64,000 nucleotides of DNA from Ceratothoa steindachneri (lineage: Eukaryota; Arthropoda; Malacostraca; Isopoda; Cymothoidae), in NCBI GenBank assembly GCA_963969495.1, contig OZ018317.1, forward strand, positions 226,778,099 through 226,842,098, written 5' to 3'. Below are positions 57,662 to 64,000 of the stretch, piece by piece. Both the position numbers and the translations under genes were made by a program. Every line of letters begins with the position of its first letter. Position 1 is the first letter of the stretch. Under the pieces are notes generated by a model. The model was not told the origin of the DNA. It ran no database searches and saw only the letters and a program-made list of their open reading frames with translations.

Positions 57662-59500
57662 AATAATATAATAATAATATAATAATAATAAAACGGTTTA
57701 TTTAGGATACAAACAGTCATTTTGACTCTCAAAATACAATATTTGAAAGGTATTATACAGCGAATGGGAAGAGTATTTACAAGGGTAGCGTAATGATAGT
57801 ATTTACAGATAATTTACAGACAGTATTCAATACATGTATTCAATTACGTTTATTCTCCTCATTTATATATTTCACAATTGTTGGGATTGGGCTTTTCTGG
57901 TACCTGTTAGTAAGTGATCTGATGGGGATGAGGAGGTTGTAGGAGCGAGTGGCGTGGCGAGGAAGGGGAGCCAGGGGTGGCAGGAGGTGAGGGTGGGGAG
58001 AGTGTTGAGCCTTTGTTTGCCAAATTGGATTATTGCTTTTTGGTAAACTGTAGCGAAGGAAGAAAGTCCCAGGGTTATCAAGGCATTATCATGCTGTTGT
58101 AAGAGGAGCCAAGCACGATCTTCAAGGATCTTTTTTGCACTCTTTTCAACCTCTCTCATTGTGCTGCGTTGAGGCTGGAGGACCAGGCTGGGGATGCATA
58201 CGTAAGCCTCGGCAGTATGAAGGTCCTGTATATGCTGGAGAGCTTGGATGATAAGCCACCCAGTGACTTGAGGCGGCGCAACATATACAGCCTGAAGGTG
58301 GCCGAGGACACAACGGTGATGACGTGCGGGTCCCATGACAGCCTGTCATCCATGGTAACACCGATAACTCTGGCAGATCGAACAATTTCCAGGCTGTGAA
58401 CCCCCAGCGTGAGGGAGAGGGACTGGGTCGGGGTGGTGGTGCGATAAAATCGGAGCGTAACAGTCTTATTGTGGTTCACTGTCACGTGGTTATAAGCTGC
58501 CCAGGTGGGAATATAATTCAGGGAATTTTGAAGTGGTTGGTAATTGGGGTCAGAATTTTGAATATGGTTAGTAAAGGTACAGTCATCTACATATTTCCAA
58601 CGGTCTGGGATATTGATAAGAGCATCATTAATTAGTACCATGAACAACAGAGGGCCAACTGTGGTGCCCTGTGGAATACCACATGTAAGTGGTGATAGGA
58701 TGTCGTGATCGTGGACAGGTAGTTATTCCATTTAGTGTCAACATCGGTTACGGTAAGAACTTCGGTCCAGGAGTGGTGAACAATCCAGTCACCAAAGGAT
58801 AGAATGGAGGACTGTCGTAGTGTGCGGTAGGTCAATAATGTGGCCTTGGGTGTCCACATCACGGAGACGAGGGTGCTGTGCTACGCCCAAACGGTGCGAA
58901 GGGTTGAAGGGAGGTTGCAGTATTCCTCAGCGTCAGTCAAGATAAGGTAGATAATGTTGTTACCATGTGTGGGGAAATTGACTACCTGTTGTAGGTTAGT
59001 CTCTTTCTGTAGTTCTGCTACCTTTATTTCATTGAAATCTCCACAGATAATAACTTTTGAGCTTAAGTATTTAATTTTGAGGAGGTCAGTAGTTTGGGTG
59101 AGATGATAGAGTAGTTCAGGTTTGGTGGGGGCTTTGGGGGGGTGGTACACCACACAGACCAAGAGGGACGCAGCATGGCGAAGGTGTTGCGTTGGCGCGT
59201 CACCTTCACCCACAACACCTCTAGGTCATGGGAAACATCAACTTGGATGAGGAATGGGTGTAGCGAGTCGTGTATAAACATGACTAGCCCACTGCCCCGT
59301 CTAATAGTACGGAGATTGTGGAAAAATTGGTAGTTATTAATGTTAATTACGTCAGAGTTAACTTGCCAGGCCTCTGTGATCGCTACTATGCCTGGGTGCT
59401 GAGTGTTAATGACTGTTGTCATCTCGTCCATTTTATTGCTTAAAGATGTCTCATTTGATAGGTAGAAGGTTGGGAAGTTATAGCGTATTATCGGCACTTC
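57662..59500 (-). pseudogene. LINE with APE endonuclease and partial reverse transcriptase
   Basis: The minus strand encodes the endonuclease first: IVAITEAWQVNSDVI, GSGLVMFIHDSL, then SKVIICGDFNEIKVAEL (the GDFN motif) and VNFPTHGNNIIYLILTD (59497-58881). After frame changes a linker (FGDWIVHHSWTEVL) leads straight to RT motifs GIPQGTTVGPLLFMVLINDA, WKYVDDCTF (catalytic YVDD) and IGVTMDDRLSWDPHV, then ILPRLTYASPAW. The fingers/palm start of the RT is missing, an internal deletion near 58700. The 3' end runs into (AAT)n (57662-57692), a typical LINE tail. Full-length members nick DNA and copy their RNA in place. Confidence 0.85.
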
Positions 59501-59976
59501 AAAGTGGCCTGGAGGTTTGAATGGTTTAGATTACCTCTCACATGGGAATGACCTAATTTTGTGCTTGGGAAGTTCCTTTGGCTTAGTTTACCACGTTTGC
59601 ATCCGCGTGCGTCGTATAGTTGCAAGTTTTTCATCGTCAGTATTGTAGCACTGTCGGGGTAACCACATCATTTTTTCAAAAGAAATAGTTGTTTGGTTAA
59701 GGAGTCCATGCGGGGGGCGGTTGATAAATTTGAATCCAGTGACGGTTAATGGTTGTCGGGAAGCACATGGTACAGATTTATATTTTGAATTATTTTCCAA
59801 ATTCTTTACAGGTTGCACTTGAATTTATTCGTGTTCTTTGTTCTGGGATATCGATTTAGCTTACTATCAAAACGCAACGGTAATTAACAGAAAAGAGCTA
59901 ACAGGCTTGCTCTGGCGGACACGAGGAGCGCCTTCACGTCCGCACAGTGGTAATGTGATATCTTCTAATCTAATAA

Positions 59977-59984
<8 letters not shown>
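59501..59984. other. Unassigned, probably LINE 5' region
   Basis: The minus-strand frame at 59818-59588 (FKFINRPPHGLLNQTTISFE) may be the start of the LINE's upstream protein, but I recognise no domain. Confidence 0.35.
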
Positions 59985-60026
<42 letters not shown>

Positions 60027-60027
60027 A

Positions 60028-60060
<33 letters not shown>
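59985..60060 (+). repeat. (TA)n microsatellite flanking a mariner
   Basis: Two TA blocks (about 59985-60022 and 60032-60060) separated by ATAATTCA. Confidence 0.9.
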
Positions 60061-60062
<2 letters not shown>

Positions 60063-60690
60063 GAGGGTCGGTCAATAAGTTTTGCGAATCGGTAGGGCAA
60101 AACGGAGGAAGGGGGATGGCTGTTTGTGATGGTGTTAGGACAAGTTATGACAAGTCAGGACCTGCAGCTGCACGCTCCTGCCTCGTCTATTTAAGAAGCA
60201 GTAGCTGATCGCAGATCGTCCGTCACAAGGCAAGAATGCAAAAGAGATCCATAAACACATGGTTGCAGTGTACACCGACAGCGCCCCTTCCTATGAAACC
60301 ATTGCTCGCTGGAATAGGGTGTTCCGGCATGGTCGTGAGTCCCTTGAAGATGACCCCCGTCAGACGTGACCAACAAAGACAATGTGGCCCGTGTGGAGAG
60401 GATGATCCTCGAAAATCGACGGGTGAAGGTTGAAGAATTCGAGCGAGAACTTGGAATATCACATGGCAGTGTTATCAACATCATCCACGACAATTTGGCC
60501 ATGACCAAGGTCTCTGCCCGTTGGGCCCCTAGAAACCTCGCGCCCCATGATCGACTTTAACGTCGGGCAGCATAAGCTGCCCAACGCGAAGGCGGATTCG
60601 AGGAGCTCAACCATCCCCCCTACAGTCCAGATCTGGCCCCTAGCGACTACATTTTATTCTGCTAGCTCAAGGCTGTGTAGCGGGCCGAAA
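60061..60690 (+). pseudogene. Mariner transposase remnant
   Basis: The left end ACGAGGGTCGGTCAATAAG is mariner-like and lies against (TA)n. The transposase N-terminal region is readable in two frames: VYTDSAPSYETIARWNRVF, RHGRESLEDDPR, then VERMILENRRVKVEEFEREL, ISHGSVINIIHDNLAM and KVSARWAPRNLAPHDR. It jumps to NHPPYSPDLAPSDYILF (60602-60660, third catalytic Asp region). The core with the first two catalytic residues is deleted. No right terminal repeat was found before the next (TA)n. Confidence 0.8.
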
Positions 60691-60846
60691 AATTTAGACT
60701 AACCCCAATCGATCCAACCCGCTTCCTACACTAATCCGGACGTGAGAAATCGAAGGAGAATGAAACGGATTGTATGTACAGTCCTTTACTAACACGAAAA
60801 AAAATACAATATTAACAAAAATATAGGTAAATATGCACCCAATGAG

Positions 60847-60848
<2 letters not shown>

Positions 60849-60915
<67 letters not shown>
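60849..60915 (+). repeat. (TA)n microsatellite
   Basis: About 33 TA units, to the right of the mariner remnant. Confidence 0.95.
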
Positions 60916-60917
<2 letters not shown>

Positions 60918-61573
60918 TAATCAATCCTATCTTGGAACCAAATCAATCAAAAAATATATATTAATACTAAGAGTGCATATACAAAAGGGGACAACCAAAA
61001 CAAGAGACAACAAAAGAGGAGTTTTCTTACGTGGTACCACGGTTTATTATTTGCCGGCTTCCCCGGGGGAAAATCTTGTTGGTAGTCACTCTTGTGACAA
61101 AATTGGGTGTGCGGGGCTTATGGTGCCTGCCACCTCGGAGCTCAGATGTCTTTAAGATCTAGTCAAGTACCATTAGAAGACTTCTTATATCTTCTTTGAA
61201 TATCTTCGAAATATTTTCTTACAGTCGCTCTTGCAAAATGCAGGCAATGTTTTTGTTTTTGTTCTTTTCTTTTTTTTTCTTCTATTCTGGTACTTTAACG
61301 CTGTCTCATAAAATCTTTAACATTTAGTAGCTAATAAAAAAAACATGAGATGTTAAATAACCTTATACATACAACATGAAATCAAATACATATGTACAAA
61401 AGAAAATATAATAAAAAAACCCATTCCCACTCACACACACATTCTTACAGAAGGAGGGAGAGGGTACTTAGAAAAGGGGTGGGAGAATGGCCCTTTTACA
61501 CACACTCACATTCGCTCCACCACACCCCTCCTTCCTTAAGCCATTCGACCAGCCACTCACTAAACCCTTTCAA
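60916..61573. other. Downstream flank of the protease-integrase block
   Basis: No coding signal on either strand: no RT or RNase H motif lies within the 650 bp downstream of the integrase stop. A (CA)n-rich stretch at 61419-61441 and T-rich sequence near 61260 are present. No certain element end was found. Confidence 0.5.
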
Positions 61574-63502
61574 TCACTCTTCACGGTACCACTTGTGCTC
61601 AATCGCACCCTTCTGCACCCATTCACACTCTTCTACTGGTCCCTGGCTACGCGTAGCAATTAGTCGGGGTTGTTCGTCAGTCGTCATGTCAGTCTCATCG
61701 TCACTATTTATCATCTCATCAACCATACTCTTAGCCCTCATTACCATTTCTCCCATCTCACGACAGAATTCTTTCATACTCTTCCGTTCAGAACCCTCAC
61801 TCTTCATACCCCCATTCATCAGCTCCTCACTCACAGCTCTCATCCAACTCAAGGTAAATTCTTGCGAAACAGACAGGTCACTCACATCCCCTGTATTCTC
61901 AACAGGCATACCAGAAACCCCTTCGACTGGTTCCCACCAGAAACCTGAAAAATCAGCCACTTCATCATTCACTACATTAAACTCACCCCTACTATTACCA
62001 TTCATAAAACCCGAAAAATCAGCCACACTAGGTTCATTCTGCCCAAACACACTATCATTCATACTGTTCCCAAAACCAGAAATATCAGGCACAGGCAGCT
62101 CACTCACTCGTCTACTTATACCAGCCAAATCACTCACCTGTTTACGCAAAAACTCAATCTCCCTTTCAAGATCCCCCATACCAGAAACACTCTGCTCAGA
62201 CTTACTTTCATTTGTACTTGCATTCTTCCTTTCACCCTTCTTTGTACGCTTTCTACTCCTCGAGACTAAGACTAGCTCTTTCTTAGACAGATCCATACTA
62301 TCACATTCATTCTCATCATCATGCACTTTACCTCTCTCTCTACACAGTCCATACACTGGATGGCTCACCAGGTAGTCAGGAGGTTCTCTCCATCTCCTTA
62401 ACTGACTCTGATGAGCCCGCACTCTCTCAGTCATGCCGTCATTTAAACTCTCCAAAACATACGTTACCCCATTTTCCCAAACTCTCACAACTCTATAAGG
62501 TCCATCAAACTTCTCACTCATCTTTGATACATTCAACCTACCCTTCACTTCTTTCACCTTCAATACTTTTGTACCTAATTCAAATGAACGGAACCTTTCA
62601 TGCGCTTCACGCCATACACTCTGCTCACTTTCACTCAAACGAAACCTATCTTTCACTCGCCTTTCAAAATTCATCACAAACTGACATGGGGACATTCCAG
62701 TTGCACTATGCACAGTTGAATTATACGCCCACAACACTCTCCCCAGACACACATCCCAGTCATTCACTGTCGTACTCATCATTCTCAACATCTCACACAA
62801 GGTTCTTATAGTCCGTTCAGCCAATCCATTTGAAGACGGTACATACGGAGTTGTTCTCACATGCTCCACACCATTCTCTCTCAACATTTGCTCAAACACT
62901 TCCCCTACAAATTCAGGCCCATTATCACTCAGACATCTTCTAGGCTTCCATACACACATAGAAAAAAACAACTGCTCAACCACACGTGCAACAGTCACAC
63001 TCCTTTTATCTCTCACAGGCGCTGCATACACAAACTTACTTTTATGATCAACCATAACAACCATACCAACATTCCCAGCACTCGTACGCGGCAAAGAGAC
63101 ACAATCAATCACTACCAATTCAAACGGTTCTTTCGCATCAACTTTCAACATCGGTGGTTTCACTTGCACACCTTGCACCTTTCGCTTCTGACACCTTTCA
63201 CACGTAGTTGCAACATCATTCACAACAGTTCTCAGAAACGGATGGAACACACGCTCCTTCATACACTCCCACAGCTTAAACTTACCCATATGCCCATAAT
63301 TATCATGCACAACCTTCACCAGACCAATCATACCAACTAAGGACATCACAGGTACATACATATCATCACCACCTTTCACATGCCTCACAAAATATACAAC
63401 ATCCATACAAACAACAAAATCCTTAGCATACCTTTTAAAATCACTTAAACACTCTGGCCATTCATTCAAATCAACAACATCATTACACACCTCTTCAACT
63501 CA
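61574..63502 (-). CDS. Complete retroviral-type integrase with long C-terminal extension
   Basis: A 638-residue uninterrupted frame (numbering from 63490). Residues 62-100 form an HHCC zinc domain (VVHDNYGHMGKFK, CERCQK). The catalytic triad is FELVVIDCV (D129), RRCLSDNGPEF (D189) and SNGLAERTIRT (E225); the D189-E225 gap of 35 residues is canonical. A GPY/F domain (FDGPYRVVRVWENGVTYVLE, ~329-348) follows. The rest (~400-638) is a low-complexity, acidic tail with a repeated D-[IF]-SGF motif near 470-530. The frame opens after TAGTGA near 63503 and has no ATG at its start, so it is probably reached by a -1 shift from the protease frame, unless one base is missing. No RT or RNase H follows. Integrases join element ends to host DNA; a Ginger-type DNA transposon or an RT-less retroelement is possible. 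Confidence 0.85.
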
Positions 63503-64000
63503 CTAACAAAAGGACACATCTCTTGCATCTCTAGAATATCATCATCACTTAAAATCTCATTCTCATCATCCATGACCAACTCAATCATACCGCAAAACTT
63601 GACAACATTCTTTGCACACTCATTCAACCTCATCACCTCACATTCACCTTTCATAAGACAATCCTTATCAGCATCCAAAGACAAATCATTCAATCTCATA
63701 AAGTCTACACCAAGCAAGAAACAACAAGGCATTTGCTCACCTTTCAGAATCACAAAGTCATGCTTCACATTCACACCATTACCCAAACTCACTTTCAGAC
63801 TAACCTGTTCCCATGCCACTATCAAGCCATTCCCTAATCCACTTATCCGTAGCTTCACAGGTTTATGCTCGCAACATTTAAACTCATCATACTTACTCAG
63901 AATCCTCTCATTCACTAAAGACACCTGCGCTCCAGTATCAATCAAACCACAGAACAACCTTTCACTAACTTTCACTCTCACTTCCATCATATCAGGTCCA
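63466..64000 (-). CDS. Retroviral-type aspartic protease, partial at window edge
   Basis: The frame is open from the window edge to a stop at 63466. LFCGLIDTGAQVSLVNE holds the DTGA active site; KPVKLRISGLGNG and CCFLLGVDFMRLNDLSLD fit the flap and the LLG-x-D substrate-side motif of retropepsins. After the protease comes an acidic linker (DDENEILSDDDILEMQEM) and PFVSELKRCV, the kind of sequence that precedes gypsy integrases. It overlaps the integrase frame by ~25-35 bp in the -1 relation. Such proteases mature a polyprotein, so a gag-like partner upstream, outside the window, is expected but not seen. Confidence 0.8.
   Translation of the reverse strand, partial: GPDMMEVRVKVSERLFCGLIDTGAQVSLVNERILSKYDEFKCCEHKPVKLRISGLGNGLIVAWEQVSLKVSLGNGVNVKHDFVILKGEQMPCCFLLGVDFMRLNDLSLDADKDCLMKGECEVMRLNECAKNVVKFCGMIELVMDDENEILSDDDILEMQEMCPFVSELKRCVMMLLI

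Noticed and set aside
61392..62375. 327-residue plus-strand frame
   Set aside because: It is the reverse shadow of the integrase tail, whose minus-strand frame has clear motifs.

Overview
This is eukaryotic, AT-rich, non-coding DNA built almost entirely from transposable elements, their broken remains, microsatellites and minisatellites. I see no convincing host gene. The broken transposase genes have spliceosomal introns with GT/AG ends, and the LTRs carry TATA boxes and AATAAA signals. A run of (CCTAA)n, the arthropod telomere motif (TTAGG)n, lies near 46.84-46.90 kb. Together with the many long (TA)n tracts this suggests an arthropod, possibly a crustacean; the species is an inference.

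Layout: 0-0.33 kb, an edge fragment of a Tc1-like transposase. 3.4-12.0 kb, a Ty3/gypsy-type LTR retrotransposon in unusual surroundings: a head-to-head LTR palindrome on its left, an LTR on its right, and a 0.5-kb direct duplication flanking the whole block. 13.8-17.85 kb, a second related retrotransposon on the minus strand with a different LTR. 18.3-20.1 kb, a decayed piggyBac transposase. 20.1-21.5 kb, a solo LTR of the first family. 22.0-23.3 kb, a gag fragment with its primer-binding site. 24.7-25.7 kb, a solo LTR of a third family with perfect target duplications. 25.9-29.0 kb, a THAP/P-element-like transposase pseudogene. 29.0-30.35 kb, another copy of the second LTR family. 34.7-37.7 kb, a pogo/Tigger-like transposase pseudogene with introns. 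37.7-41.5 kb, a degenerate ~42-bp minisatellite split by a solo LTR of a fourth family. 42.6 kb, a 5S-like fragment. 46.7-47.9 kb, an inverted-repeat element around telomere repeats, abutting a truncated third-family LTR. 48.0-50.5 kb, a split fourth-family LTR with a mariner deletion derivative. 52.2-55.2 kb, a polypyrimidine tract holding a 5'-truncated LINE. 57.0-59.5 kb, a MITE and an endonuclease-bearing LINE. 60.1-60.7 kb, a mariner remnant between (TA)n tracts. 61.6-64.0 kb, the only long intact coding block.

Two things stand out. First, both gypsy-type pol regions have integrase upstream of reverse transcriptase, the copia-like order known from Gmr1-type elements. Second, the right-edge block encodes a retroviral-type aspartic protease followed directly by a complete integrase (HHCC, DDE with 35-residue spacing), with no reverse transcriptase or RNase H between or after them in the window. 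It is uninterrupted while almost everything else is decayed, so it is the best candidate for an unusual or undescribed mobile system.
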